Part shown: positions 24,839-34,412 of the stretch, one piece after another
Layout of the letters: every line of letters begins with the position of its first letter
Numbering within the stretch: position 1 is the first letter of the stretch
Source of the DNA: Phycisphaerales bacterium UBA7800
GTDB taxonomy: Bacteria > Planctomycetota > Phycisphaerae > Phycisphaerales > Phycisphaeraceae
Direction: 5' to 3'
DNA length: 64,000 nt
NCBI GenBank assembly: GCA_002480565.1
Contig: DLCK01000072.1
Coordinates: 78,134 to 142,133, forward strand
Program-made: the position numbers and the translations under genes
The notes under the pieces: generated by a model
What the model saw: only the letters and a program-made list of their open reading frames with translations
Told to the model about the DNA's origin: nothing
Databases searched by the model: none

Positions 24839-27800
24839 ATGAAATTAGCTAGCAAAATGATCGGGGGCAATCAGGTACTTTTTGTGCTGCTTGCTTTGGT
24901 ACTTGGCGGACTGTCTGTGTATTCACTGAATAATCTTGGCAACACCGTGCTTGACGATGCCAGCCAATCCATCCGAACGCTTGCGTCCAATACCTTGGTT
25001 GAAGGCACGCGTAATGATGTTGAACTGATCAACATCCAGATCGAATCTGCAGTCCGTGATTTGCTGCAACTATCCGAATCGGAAAACCTGGGTGGATACC
25101 TTCAAGCACGTCATGGTAAAAATGAAGTCTGGAACAATCTGGCCAAGACCGAAGTCATTCGACTCGTCGATGACATGGCTGAAAACATCAAAGTCCAACA
25201 ACAATTACGTCAAGCGAATGTGGTCAGTTGCCTGAATGTCGGACGTGACATTCTCAAACAAGCCGGCGGCGTCAAACTCAGCGAGGAAACCATCGACTGG
25301 CAAACCGTCAATCAATACACCAAGGAAGCAACCACACAGACACTTCCTCAGATGTGCATCGGGACAGAAGCTTTACCTCAGAACAATTCGTTTGACACCC
25401 CTTTGCCAGTTGTTGACAAGGCAACCGAGCTTGTCGGCGGGACATTCACCATTTTCCAACGCATCAACGAAGCTGGCGACATGCTCCGCGTTGCAACAAG
25501 TGTCAAGAAACTCGACGGCAAACGCGCAGTTGGAACCTACATCCCCGCAGTTAACCCTGATGGCAAACCCAATCCTGTGATTTCAACTGTTATGGATGGC
25601 AAGACCTTCAACGGGCGAGCCTATGTCGTCAATGCTTGGTATATCACAACCTATGAACCCATCACCGATGATGACGGTCAAATCATCGGCATCCTTTACG
25701 CAGGCGTCCTGGAACGCGACAACAAAGGTATGCAGGAGCTTGTTTCAAAAACCAAGATCGGCCAATCCGGTTACCCATTTATTATGAACAAAAAAGGTGA
25801 TTTGATTCATCACCCCAAAACAACACTCATAGGCAAAAATGTGGTCACAGATTTAAAACTTGATCTGTTTAAAGACGTCTTGGATAACTGCAATGAAACC
25901 GACGTCCAGTTTTTGGATTATGTTTTTGAAGACCGAAAAAAATTCGTCGCCTACAAGTATGTCCCACAATGGGATTGGATCGTCTGTGGCAGCGGTTACT
26001 ATTCAGACTTAACCCAAACCGCTTCAGAAACGGCTCGAACCTATGCTGAGCAAGAATTCGTCTCGCTGGCCAAAATTGCAAGCATCAACCAAGCCCAGGA
26101 ACATGTATGTATCTATTCACAAATCCGTTTCATCGACACCACAGGCCAGGAACTGATCAAAGTCATAGAATGCCAACTCAAAGACGAGTTAATCAGCCAC
26201 AAGAAAGATAAGTGGTTTGAGAAAACTCTTAAACTCTCCAAAGATCAAGCACACATTTCCAAATTGGAAATAGCTGAAAACACCGGCAAGGCCGAAATTC
26301 GCATCAGCAAACCCGTATACTCAAAAATGGGCGAAATTGAAGGCGTACTCGTTCTTAATCTGAACTGGCAAGTAACCAACATTGTGCTTGGTAAACGCGT
26401 CTATGGCAAAACGGGCTATCCCTTTATCCTTGATGATCAAGGCGTCATGGTAACCCATCCAAAGTACTCAATGACAGATCACAACTCACTGGCGGATCCT
26501 GCCAATGGGCAAGCCATCGCAAAAATTGTTAATGATAAAATTTTCAAACGTGAAACCGGTGTCGAAGAATATGAGTTCGAAGGTATTCAAAAACTCATGG
26601 CATTCCGGCCAACGCGCATCGGCGAACACACTTACTACTTTATCGCAAGCATTCCACGCGATGAATTATTCAGTAGTATTGACGCGATGAGCGAATCAAC
26701 AAACCTGACGGTCAGTCATACGATCTGGCAACTCATAGGTATTTCCTCGGTCATGCTGCTAATCGCATCACTGATTAATATTTTTACCAGTCGCAGTATC
26801 ACACGGCCAGTCCATAACCTTGTTGAACGTCTCAAAGACATCGCAGAAGGTGAAGGCGATCTGACACGTCGCGTCGATGAGAGTTCCAAAGATGAACTAG
26901 GTGAACTGGGTAAATGGTTCAACACGTTCATGGATAAGATTCATGATGTGATTGCTGAAGTGGTCAGCAACACCATGCAGGTTGCCGAAGCAGCTAATCA
27001 AATCTCAGCATCCAGTGACGATATGTCCAACAGCATGAACCAACAAACCGATCACACTTTGCAGGTTGCCTCCGCTGTTGAGCAAATGAGTTCAACCGTC
27101 AGCGAAGTTGCGTCCAAGAGTTCCGATGCCGCCAAGAATGCCGAAGAAGCTGGCACCCAGGCACGTGACGGTGGACTGGTGGTCGAAGAAATGATCAATG
27201 AAATGCGAAACATTTCCGACGTGGTCAATCGTGCAGGTGAAGCGATCGACGGCTTAGGTGTTCGCGGCGAGGAGATCGGCCAGATCATCGGTGTGATTAA
27301 CGACATCGCAGATCAAACCAACCTGCTTGCACTTAACGCAGCCATTGAGGCAGCCCGGGCAGGCGAACATGGTCGCGGTTTTGCAGTCGTGGCTGACGAA
27401 GTCCGCAAGCTTGCAGAACGAACCATGCAAGCCACCAAAGAAGTCACCAAATCCATCACGGCGATTCAGTCTGAAACCAGTCATGCAGTCGAGCAGATGG
27501 GCGAAGGCACGCAGCGCGTTAATCAAGGTGTCACCCATGCCGAGAAAGCCGGTAATGCACTCGAAGCCATCGTCAATGGTTCCAAGCTGGTGAGTACGAT
27601 GATTCAATCCATCGCGGCTGCCAGTGATCAGCAATCCACTGCGACACAGGAAATCAGTCGCAGCATTGACACGATCAACTCGGTCACCCGTCATTCAGCT
27701 GAGGGCGCCCAACAAGCCGCTTCAGCTGCGGTTCAACTAAGCGACAAGTCTGAGCGCCTTCGTCACCTTGTGGGCCAATTCAAACTCCGCAATCAGGAAG

Positions 27801-27853
27801 CAGACTCCAAGCCGCAAACAAAGCAGCCCGTCGAAGAATTGGCTGAAGTTTAA
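24839..27853 (+). CDS. Methyl-accepting chemotaxis protein with extended Cache sensor region
   Basis: 1004 residues. N-terminal membrane helix (~13-32), a very long extracytoplasmic part (~33-630) with two Cache-type signatures, GYPFIMNKKGDLIHHP near 310 and GYPFILDDQGVMVTHP near 526, separated by another domain (~370-500), then membrane helix 2 (~633-652), HAMP (~653-705) and the methyl-accepting signalling domain (~740-975) with the conserved tip around EIGQIIGVINDIADQTNLLALNAAIEAARAG. A typical receptor is 500-700 residues, so the sensor half is about double size. ATG 24839 follows AAGGAAC; an upstream start would add 29 polar residues before the helix. Ligand unknown; position next to the saccharolytic island hints at sugars or acids. 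Ends before a terminator. Confidence 0.9.
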   Translation: MKLASKMIGGNQVLFVLLALVLGGLSVYSLNNLGNTVLDDASQSIRTLASNTLVEGTRNDVELINIQIESAVRDLLQLSESENLGGYLQARHGKNEVWNNLAKTEVIRLVDDMAENIKVQQQLRQANVVSCLNVGRDILKQAGGVKLSEETIDWQTVNQYTKEATTQTLPQMCIGTEALPQNNSFDTPLPVVDKATELVGGTFTIFQRINEAGDMLRVATSVKKLDGKRAVGTYIPAVNPDGKPNPVISTVMDGKTFNGRAYVVNAWYITTYEPITDDDGQIIGILYAGVLERDNKGMQELVSKTKIGQSGYPFIMNKKGDLIHHPKTTLIGKNVVTDLKLDLFKDVLDNCNETDVQFLDYVFEDRKKFVAYKYVPQWDWIVCGSGYYSDLTQTASETARTYAEQEFVSLAKIASINQAQEHVCIYSQIRFIDTTGQELIKVIECQLKDELISHKKDKWFEKTLKLSKDQAHISKLEIAENTGKAEIRISKPVYSKMGEIEGVLVLNLNWQVTNIVLGKRVYGKTGYPFILDDQGVMVTHPKYSMTDHNSLADPANGQAIAKIVNDKIFKRETGVEEYEFEGIQKLMAFRPTRIGEHTYYFIASIPRDELFSSIDAMSESTNLTVSHTIWQLIGISSVMLLIASLINIFTSRSITRPVHNLVERLKDIAEGEGDLTRRVDESSKDELGELGKWFNTFMDKIHDVIAEVVSNTMQVAEAANQISASSDDMSNSMNQQTDHTLQVASAVEQMSSTVSEVASKSSDAAKNAEEAGTQARDGGLVVEEMINEMRNISDVVNRAGEAIDGLGVRGEEIGQIIGVINDIADQTNLLALNAAIEAARAGEHGRGFAVVADEVRKLAERTMQATKEVTKSITAIQSETSHAVEQMGEGTQRVNQGVTHAEKAGNALEAIVNGSKLVSTMIQSIAAASDQQSTATQEISRSIDTINSVTRHSAEGAQQAASAAVQLSDKSERLRHLVGQFKLRNQEADSKPQTKQPVEELAEV

Positions 27854-27939
27854 ATGGACTTGAGATTTTGGCTTAATGGATCTGTATAAGGCTTGGGGAA
27901 CATTCAGCCAAACGCATGTCAGAAAACAATCACCCATCC

Positions 27940-27975
27940 ATCAGCGAGCCAATCAATCGGCTCGCTGATTTTTTA
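27940..27975 (+). terminator. Terminator after chemoreceptor gene
   Basis: Perfect 11-bp stem ATCAGCGAGCC (27940-27950) and GGCTCGCTGAT (27959-27969), 8-nt loop, followed by a T-run to 27975. Confidence 0.9.
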
Positions 27976-27986
27976 TAGACAGACAT

Positions 27987-28023
27987 AAAAAAAGCGAACG
28001 TCACTGAAATTCAGGACGTTCGC
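27987..28023 (-). terminator. Terminator of rpmA (minus strand)
   Basis: Stem GCGAACGTC (27994-28002) with GACGTTCGC (28015-28023). On the minus strand it is followed by seven Us (27987-27993). It is back-to-back with the terminator of the plus-strand chemoreceptor gene. Confidence 0.9.
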
Positions 28024-28093
28024 TTGGCGTAGATCGTTACTTCTATTTGCGACTCTGAGGTTACCGGTTACCGGCTATTCAAAGTAAAGCTTA

Positions 28094-28345
28094 TCAGTTG
28101 TTGGTCGATGCAGGCTTGACATGCACCTTGCGACCTTGGAATTCGATCTGACCATCTGTCAGTGCAAAAAGGGTGTAGTCTTTGCCCATGCCGACGTTAA
28201 AGCCAGGCTTGAACTTGGTGCCACATTGACGAATGATGATATTTCCGGCTTTGGCTTCCTGGCCACCGTAGAGTTTGATACCACGGAATTGCGGATTTGA
28301 ATCGCGGCCGTTCTTGGTTGAACCCTGTCCCTTTTTATGTGCCAT
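28094..28345 (-). CDS. rpmA: 50S ribosomal protein L27
   Basis: 83 residues, starting MAHKKGQGSTKNGRDS and continuing KLYGGQEAKAGNIIIRQCGTKFKPG, the L27 signature; the protein reaches the peptidyl-transferase centre. It normally sits with rplU (L21) and obg, but neither is adjacent here: the next genes are a chemoreceptor (convergent) and hypF (divergent). AAGGAAGACC lies upstream of the ATG, and a minus-strand TACAAT lies about 75 bp upstream. Confidence 0.97.
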   Translation of the reverse strand: MAHKKGQGSTKNGRDSNPQFRGIKLYGGQEAKAGNIIIRQCGTKFKPGFNVGMGKDYTLFALTDGQIEFQGRKVHVKPASTNN

Positions 28346-28705
28346 GACGGTCTTCCTTGCGTTGAGTTGCTAGCAAATCTTAATCTGCCGCGAACAGTCT
28401 GTTCTGCAGCGAGTCGAATATTGTAACAACTCCCCCTCCAGATGCAAGCCCCCAATTAATAGCCTTTTGACGGCCAGTTATCAGTCGTTTGCCAGGCGGG
28501 GTCAAAGTCAGCTCAATTCATCACTTATTCAACAGTAAGTCGGTTTTGGATACATTACAACCCCCTATATAAAAACAACCTAGGTGATTCTGTCTAAAAA
28601 AAGACCTTTTTAGTCTTTTATAGCTTTATTTTTCCAAAATAACCGATACACTCTACAGACGTATTTGTATTAACTACCTCGATGACACTCATGCAGGGAA
28701 GGCAG
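28346..28705. other. Divergent rpmA/hypF intergenic region
   Basis: 360 bp. The left part is the rpmA promoter and leader. The right part is AT-rich and contains AAAAGAC/GTCTTTT (28599-28605 and 28613-28619) with flanking A and T tracts, which could act as a terminator or attenuator ahead of the hydrogenase cluster. No gene and no clear FNR-type box were found. Confidence 0.45.
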
Positions 28706-31063
28706 ATGAGTCGTTCGAGCCAGGTGATCCAGCCACAAAGCCGCCGTCAATTTCGCATTCAGGGCCAGGTTCAAGGAGTGGGTTTCCGCCCATTTGTGTT
28801 CCGTCTGGCCTGCGATCTGGGACTCAGTGGATTTGTACGTAATGAACCTCAGGGTGTTTTGGTTCAAGTCCAGGGAGACTTAGCCAGCGTCCAGCGGTTT
28901 ACTGTCTGCATTAAAGAAGATCGCCCGACGCTTGCGTCTTATGACAGCCTGACTTTCCAGGACATGGCCCCCCGCGAAGAACTCAGCGGTCAGCCCTTTG
29001 AGATTCTTGCCAGCGTTCAGCGTCATCGCAGTCGCCAAAAAACCAATAAGACTGTGACCGTCGACACTGCCATCTGCCCGGACTGCTTGGCGGAAATGCG
29101 TGATCCGGACAATAAGCGTTATCGCTATGGGTTAATCAACTGCACCAACTGTGGGCCGCGGTTTTCCATCATCACGGATGTCCCCTATGACCGCCCCAAC
29201 ACCTCGATGGCCAACTTCCGCATGTGCTTGCCTTGCATGCAGGAATACACCAACCCACGTGATCGCCGCTTCCATGCTCAACCGACTGCCTGTCACGATT
29301 GCGGTCCGCAGGTGAGTCTGGTCGATCCTCAAGGTCAGCCTATTGAGGGTGATCCTTATCTCAAAGCTGCTGCTATGCTCGCTGCCGGACGCATCGTTGC
29401 GATTAAAGGCATTGGCGGATTTCATCTGGCGGTTCGCGCTGATGATGCCCAGGCCGTCAAACGACTTCGAACGCTTAAGCATCGTGAACACAAGCCTTTT
29501 GCCCTGCTGTGTCGGGATTTGGATGTAGCAAGCGATTTAGTGCATCTTTCAGACCATGCAAAGATACAACTCCAATCCAACACCCGCCCGATCATGCTTG
29601 CCATGGCAAAACAGGCCGATCAATTCCCCGGTGTGAATCCCGGGACCGATCGCCTGGGTGTGATGCTCCCCTACACGCCGATTCAACACCTGATTTTCGA
29701 CGCCTGCGAGCAGTTGGACTGTCAGCGTGTTGATGTGTTGGTGATGACATCTGCGAATATCAGTAATGAACCGTTGATCCATAAAAATACGGATGCGCTG
29801 GAACACATGGCAGGCATTTGTGACGCAATTCTCTGGCATGACCGGGAGATTGTCCGCAGTGTGGATGACTCGGTTTTGATGTCCATGCAGATTGAAGAAC
29901 GCGAAGAAGTGATCCTGCCCATGCGTCGCGCGCGTGGCTTTGTTCCAGCCACTTTGCCACTCCCCACGTCGGTTGCCACACCGGGCTTGTGTGTTGGCGG
30001 CGAACTGAAAAACACGGTCGCCCTGGTGCGTGATAACAAAGTCATCCTCAGTCATCACATCGGTGATCTGACGCACACCAAGAGTTATCACTACTTCCAG
30101 CAGGTTATCGAAGACCTCTGCAAACTGCATGATATCAAGCCTCAATGGATCGCTCATGATCTGCATCCGGTGTACATGAGCAGTCAATATGCCCGGACAC
30201 TTGCCTCGCGATGGGATGTCCGACTGCTTGCGATTCAACACCACCATGCACATGCAGCAGCAGTGTTGGCTGAACACAAAATCACCGAGCCAGCATTGGC
30301 ACTGGTATGCGATGGCGTGGGGATGGGTGAAGACGACAGCAGTTGGGGCGGCGAATTGATCCTCTCGAATGTGGCGGACTTCTATCGCATGGGGCATCTC
30401 AAACCGTTGATGCTTCCCGGTGGTGACAGTGCTGCCAAGGACACGCGCCGCTGCGCTTTGGCGTGGCTGGCTCAGTTGCCGGGAGTTGATATACCCAACA
30501 GTGACATTTTCAGCCGATTGATCCCCGATCCAGCCAGCCGAATGATGCTTGCCAACATGCTCACGCGTAATGTCAACGTCAACGCCAGTTCATCGGCAGG
30601 TCGGTACTTCGACGCGGCAGCCGCAATACTGGGTGTCTGTGAACACAATCATTTTGAAGCTCAGGCGCCCATGGCGTTGGAAGCTTTGGCTCGCACGAAT
30701 CGCCGTGAGTTACCCTCAGCATCGATGTATCGGATTCGACATGGCGTGCTGGATATGACGGCACTGCTTGAATGTCTGATCCTCGATGACACCGATACCG
30801 CTTACGGTGCGGATTTATTTCATCAACAACTGGCGCGTGGGTTGGCAGAACTGGCCATCACCCAAGCCATGCAGAGCAAAATTGATGTTGTAGCCCTTTC
30901 AGGGGGGGTGTTCTGCAATACGTTGTTGACCCAGCGCGTCACGGCTTTATTGCGTCGCGCAAATTTACATGTGTACGTCCATCAGCAGGTTCCCGCCAAC
31001 GATGGAGGCTTGGCATACGGTCAGGCCGCTGTCGCTTCTGCCAGAATAGGAGGTCCCGTCTAA
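28706..31063 (+). CDS. hypF: Carbamoyltransferase HypF
   Basis: Converts carbamoyl phosphate to a carbamoyl group for the CN ligands of [NiFe] hydrogenase and loads it on HypE. The 785-residue protein has all domains: acylphosphatase (RRQFRIQGQVQGVGFRPFVFRLA), two C-x2-C-x18-C-x2-C zinc fingers (CPDCLAEM to CTNCGPRFS; CLPCMQEY to CHDCGPQ), a YrdC-like domain (LKHREHKPFALLCRD, MLPYTPIQHLIF), and the Kae1-like carbamoyltransferase part with HHHAHAAAVLAEH. The start is ambiguous between 28682, 28691 and 28706; 28706 is chosen because GGGAAGG precedes it. Its stop overlaps the hypC start by one base. Confidence 0.95.
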   Translation: MSRSSQVIQPQSRRQFRIQGQVQGVGFRPFVFRLACDLGLSGFVRNEPQGVLVQVQGDLASVQRFTVCIKEDRPTLASYDSLTFQDMAPREELSGQPFEILASVQRHRSRQKTNKTVTVDTAICPDCLAEMRDPDNKRYRYGLINCTNCGPRFSIITDVPYDRPNTSMANFRMCLPCMQEYTNPRDRRFHAQPTACHDCGPQVSLVDPQGQPIEGDPYLKAAAMLAAGRIVAIKGIGGFHLAVRADDAQAVKRLRTLKHREHKPFALLCRDLDVASDLVHLSDHAKIQLQSNTRPIMLAMAKQADQFPGVNPGTDRLGVMLPYTPIQHLIFDACEQLDCQRVDVLVMTSANISNEPLIHKNTDALEHMAGICDAILWHDREIVRSVDDSVLMSMQIEEREEVILPMRRARGFVPATLPLPTSVATPGLCVGGELKNTVALVRDNKVILSHHIGDLTHTKSYHYFQQVIEDLCKLHDIKPQWIAHDLHPVYMSSQYARTLASRWDVRLLAIQHHHAHAAAVLAEHKITEPALALVCDGVGMGEDDSSWGGELILSNVADFYRMGHLKPLMLPGGDSAAKDTRRCALAWLAQLPGVDIPNSDIFSRLIPDPASRMMLANMLTRNVNVNASSSAGRYFDAAAAILGVCEHNHFEAQAPMALEALARTNRRELPSASMYRIRHGVLDMTALLECLILDDTDTAYGADLFHQQLARGLAELAITQAMQSKIDVVALSGGVFCNTLLTQRVTALLRRANLHVYVHQQVPANDGGLAYGQAAVASARIGGPV

Positions 31064-31281
31064 TGTGTTTAGCAGTTCCCGCCCGTCTCGATGTGTGCAA
31101 TGAAGATCAAACAGCCTTGGCCGATCTGCATGGCAACCGTGTGGAGATATCCACCGCCCTTGTCCCCGACGCGATTGTTGGTGACTGGGTGCTGATTCAT
31201 GCAGGCTTTGCCATCCAAAAGCTCACCGAAGAAGAAACCGACGAAATCTGGTCGGTCCTTGAGGAGCTTGAACATGAATGA
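31063..31281 (+). CDS. hypC: Hydrogenase assembly chaperone HypC
   Basis: 72 residues starting MCLAVPARL, with the essential Cys2 that binds HypD and the hydrogenase large-subunit precursor during insertion of the Fe(CN)2CO group. TAATG overlap with hypF and 8-bp overlap with hypD show tight translational coupling. Length and sequence are typical of the HypC/HupF family. Confidence 0.95.
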   Translation: MCLAVPARLDVCNEDQTALADLHGNRVEISTALVPDAIVGDWVLIHAGFAIQKLTEEETDEIWSVLEELEHE

Positions 31282-32446
31282 TCAACTTGCACAAAGCCAA
31301 CTTTGGCTAAAGACCCTCAATGACACAGCCAGCCAACTTCCTGATGGTCAGCATGCCAAGTTCATGGAAGTTTGTGGCACGCACACCATGGCCGCCTTCC
31401 GCTGTGGCCTGCACAGTCTGACCCCCGACAATGTCACCCTTCTCTCAGGCCCAGGATGTCCAGTCTGCGTCACCGCACAAGGCGACATCGACCAGATCAT
31501 CGCTTTAGCCGAGTTACCCGGCGTGACGGTCTGCACCTATGGGGACATGATCCGCGTGCCGGGCCAATCTTCATCACTGGAAAAAGCACGCAGTCAGGGT
31601 GCCGATGTCCGCGTGGTGTATTCAACGATGGATGCAGTCAAACTGGCACAGAAAACAGCTGACAAACAGGTGGTCTTTGCAGCAGTGGGTTTTGAAACCA
31701 CCGCACCTGCCACTGCCGCAGCCATTAAACTTGCTGCCCAACTCAAACTCGAAAACTTCAGCGTCCTGGCATCACACAAATGGGTCATGCCCGCGATGAT
31801 GGCCCTGCTTGCGTCCGGCGATATCGACATCGACGGATTCCTGCTGCCTGGGCACGTGTCGGTGATCATCGGCACAGAAGCCTTCCGACCCATTGTCGAT
31901 CAATACAATCTGCCCTGCGTGGTCAGCGGTTTTGAAGATTTCCAGATGACCCAGGGTCTTGCCCGTCTGACTCAACAAGTCCTGGCAGGCAAAGCAGAGT
32001 TGGTCAATGACTACCCGCAGGTCGTCAAGCCCGGTGGTAATCCAACGGCACTGGCGTTACTCGCTGAAATCTATGACACCTGCGATGCGTCATGGCGAGG
32101 ACTGGGTGTGATCCCCGGTTCGGGAATGAGCCTTAAATCTCAGTTCGATCCATTTAATGCAGCCAAACGTTTTAATCTCTCCGCAGTCGACACGCCTGAA
32201 CCGGCGGGTTGCCTTTGCGGTGAAGTGATTAAAGGCAAGGTCACCCCTGCCCAGTGCAAACTCTTTGGCAATGCATGTACACCCATCAACCCCATCGGCC
32301 CATGCATGGTCAGCAGTGAAGGCACCTGCCAGGCATGGTTCAAGTACAACCGCCCCCGCCCCCGGAACCCCCGGAATTTTCAAGACAGTTCCTCAGTGAA
32401 TTCGACACCTCAAACAACCACCAACACACAGGAGGTTCCCGCATGA
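31274..32446 (+). CDS. hypD: Hydrogenase formation protein HypD, with extra C-terminal tail
   Basis: Iron-sulfur scaffold for the Fe(CN)2CO unit. Conserved motifs are present: EVCGTHTMAAFRCGL, LLSGPGCPVCVT, YGDMIRVPG, FAAVGFETTAP, LPGHVSVIIG, and the C-terminal Cys cluster CLCGEVIKGKVTPAQCKLFGNAC and CTPINPIGPCMVSSEGTC. After CQAWFKY, where the family normally ends, about 35 extra residues rich in Pro, Asn and Thr follow, encoded partly by a C/G-rich stretch with CCCCCGGAA units (32349-32378) like the intergenic repeat. ATG 31274 overlaps hypC; the longer frame would overlap it fully. ATGA overlap with hypE. Confidence 0.93.
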   Translation: MNDQLAQSQLWLKTLNDTASQLPDGQHAKFMEVCGTHTMAAFRCGLHSLTPDNVTLLSGPGCPVCVTAQGDIDQIIALAELPGVTVCTYGDMIRVPGQSSSLEKARSQGADVRVVYSTMDAVKLAQKTADKQVVFAAVGFETTAPATAAAIKLAAQLKLENFSVLASHKWVMPAMMALLASGDIDIDGFLLPGHVSVIIGTEAFRPIVDQYNLPCVVSGFEDFQMTQGLARLTQQVLAGKAELVNDYPQVVKPGGNPTALALLAEIYDTCDASWRGLGVIPGSGMSLKSQFDPFNAAKRFNLSAVDTPEPAGCLCGEVIKGKVTPAQCKLFGNACTPINPIGPCMVSSEGTCQAWFKYNRPRPRNPRNFQDSSSVNSTPQTTTNTQEVPA

Positions 32447-33477
32447 ATGACACCTCCGAAAAAGTCACCCCCTCCATCCTCGATCGCTCGCGCATCGTGC
32501 TGGCTCATGGTGGCGGCGGACAACTCACTGACCAACTCATCAGTGAAGTGATCCTCCCACGCCTTGGGAATGAAACACTCAACGAACTGGATGACGCTGC
32601 GATCCTCAACGGCAACATCGCCATGACCATCGACAGCTATGTCGTGGACCCATGGCAATTCCCCGGCGGGGACATCGGCAAGTTAGCTGTCTGTGGCACA
32701 GTCAATGATCTATCCGTCAGTGGCGCCAAACCACTGGGTATCGCGCTGAGCCTGATCCTCACCGAAGGTTTTGCCAAGCGTGATCTGGAAACGATCCTTG
32801 ATTCCATTGGGGAATCCGCAGCTGAAGCCGATGTAAAAATCGTCACCGGCGACACCAAAGTCATCCCCGGCAGTGGCATCTTCATCACCACCGCAGGAGT
32901 CGGTTTACGTGATCCAGCCGTCAAGCTCGCATCACGTTACATCCGTCCCGGTGACAAGATCATTATCAACCGTCCCATCGCTGAACATGGCTTAACCGTG
33001 ATGCTCGCTCGTGAAATGCCCGACATGCAATCGGTACTCAAGACCGATGCTTCGCCACTTAATGGATTGATCGACTTGCTGCTAAAGCAGGTTCCCGGCG
33101 AAGACGTGCGGTTCCTGCGGGATGCAACGCGTAGTGGTATCGCAGGTGTCACCACCGACATTGCGACCAATACCGGTTACCACGTGATGCTCCATGAGCC
33201 GGACATCCCCGTCGATGCGCATGTGCAACATGCTGCGGACATGCTTGGGCTTGATGTGTTGGAAGTAGCCAATGAAGGCGTCGTCGTCGCAGTGGTCAGT
33301 CCGGATGTCGCAGACCAAGCCGTTGCGGTCATGCGTCAACATCCCTACGGACGCCAAGCCTGCGTGATCGGTGAAGTCCAGAACAATCGTGATGGTATCT
33401 GTGAAATCACCACCATGATCGGTGGTCACAGAATCGTTCATAAACCTTACGGCGAGCAATTGCCTCGCATTTGTTGA
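32443..33477 (+). CDS. hypE: Hydrogenase expression/formation protein HypE
   Basis: Dehydrates the HypF-derived carbamoyl on its C-terminal Cys to a thiocyanate for transfer to iron. The 344-residue protein has the PurM-like fold signatures (LAHGGGGQLTDQLI, DDAAIL, ITGDTKVI-like VTGDTKVIPG, RDATRSGIAGV), and ends PRIC with the obligatory terminal Cys. AGGAGG lies upstream of the ATG, which overlaps the hypD stop as ATGA. The longer open frame from 32335 is the repeat-derived tail region of hypD read in another frame. Confidence 0.96.
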   Translation: MNDTSEKVTPSILDRSRIVLAHGGGGQLTDQLISEVILPRLGNETLNELDDAAILNGNIAMTIDSYVVDPWQFPGGDIGKLAVCGTVNDLSVSGAKPLGIALSLILTEGFAKRDLETILDSIGESAAEADVKIVTGDTKVIPGSGIFITTAGVGLRDPAVKLASRYIRPGDKIIINRPIAEHGLTVMLAREMPDMQSVLKTDASPLNGLIDLLLKQVPGEDVRFLRDATRSGIAGVTTDIATNTGYHVMLHEPDIPVDAHVQHAADMLGLDVLEVANEGVVVAVVSPDVADQAVAVMRQHPYGRQACVIGEVQNNRDGICEITTMIGGHRIVHKPYGEQLPRIC

Positions 33478-33519
33478 AGACGTTCTCAATTTATATGACT
33501 CCATGAAAGGAACGAGAAC

Positions 33520-34410
33520 ATGCATTTAGGAGACACAATGGTCACACCCGGTTGCGCAGTCTTTGGACTGTCGACCCTGGCCCTTGGCGCGGGGGCAGCC
33601 TACCTGCTACACCGCAAACAGAAACATCAAACCCCACAGCCGATGCGCTTTGCATTGGGAACCGCAGCCGTATTTGCGATGCAGACGTTTAACGTCACCG
33701 TCATCCCAGACGCCAGCTCCGGACACCTCATCGGCGGATACCTGCTGGCAAGCTGGTTTGGCCCGCTTTATGCACTGTTGGGGTTGGCGATGGTACTTGC
33801 CACACAAAGTCTGCTTTTTGCAGATGGTGGCCTTGCCATGTGGGGATTAAACAGTGTCCTCATGGGCGTGATCCCAGGCGTCCTGGTGTTTAGCCTTGTC
33901 AAGCAATTCGCAGGCAAGAAGTCCGACACGATGCTCGCTCGCGCAGCAGGCAGTTGGCTAAGCGTCTTTGGAGCAGGTCTGTTCTGCAGTCTTTGCGTTA
34001 TGTCTCGTCCTGAAGCCCGTGAACAGGCCGTGACCTGGATGAGCACGATGGTCGGTGTCCATGCCTTGATTGGCATCGTCGAAGCCATCGTCACGGTCAG
34101 TTTGCTTACTGCCGTTGAACGCATTGCCAAGCTCAACTGGTCAATGACTATGCAGACCGCCGTCTCCTGCATCGCCATGGCTGGGATCGTCATCGCTGCA
34201 AGCTTTGGCGCAAGTCCGTATCCCGATGGACTGGAATACAGTCTTGAACATCTGGGTCTGACAACAGCCACGATTGAAAACACTATCGCCCTTTGGCCGG
34301 ACTATAGCAGTCTGGTTGGGACGCTTATGGGCAACCTCATACTTCTGTCCACCGCCGCCGCCGTTGTCTTTGTCCTTAGCTCTTTGACTTCCAAGAAAGT
34401 GAGTGACTGA
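33520..34410 (+). CDS. CbiM/NikM-type nickel(cobalt) ECF transporter component
   Basis: 296-residue membrane protein with about seven hydrophobic helices. It begins MHLGDT with His2 as in CbiM/NikM, where the N-terminal amine and His2 bind Ni or Co, and has MQTFNVTVIPDASSGHLIGGYL and WGLNSVLMG. Near the C-terminus ASPYPDGLEY matches the PDGLE motif of NikN/CbiN, so M and N functions appear fused. No ATPase (NikO) or NikQ gene is adjacent. Placed between hypE and hoxE, it most likely supplies nickel for the hydrogenase. The next gene begins 2 bp after its stop. Confidence 0.88.
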   Translation: MHLGDTMVTPGCAVFGLSTLALGAGAAYLLHRKQKHQTPQPMRFALGTAAVFAMQTFNVTVIPDASSGHLIGGYLLASWFGPLYALLGLAMVLATQSLLFADGGLAMWGLNSVLMGVIPGVLVFSLVKQFAGKKSDTMLARAAGSWLSVFGAGLFCSLCVMSRPEAREQAVTWMSTMVGVHALIGIVEAIVTVSLLTAVERIAKLNWSMTMQTAVSCIAMAGIVIAASFGASPYPDGLEYSLEHLGLTTATIENTIALWPDYSSLVGTLMGNLILLSTAAAVVFVLSSLTSKKVSD

Positions 34411-34412
34411 AC

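Noticed and set aside
29549..30397. 282-codon minus-strand frame inside hypF
   Set aside because: Shadow of hypF, whose zinc fingers and YrdC/Kae1 motifs are unambiguous on the plus strand.
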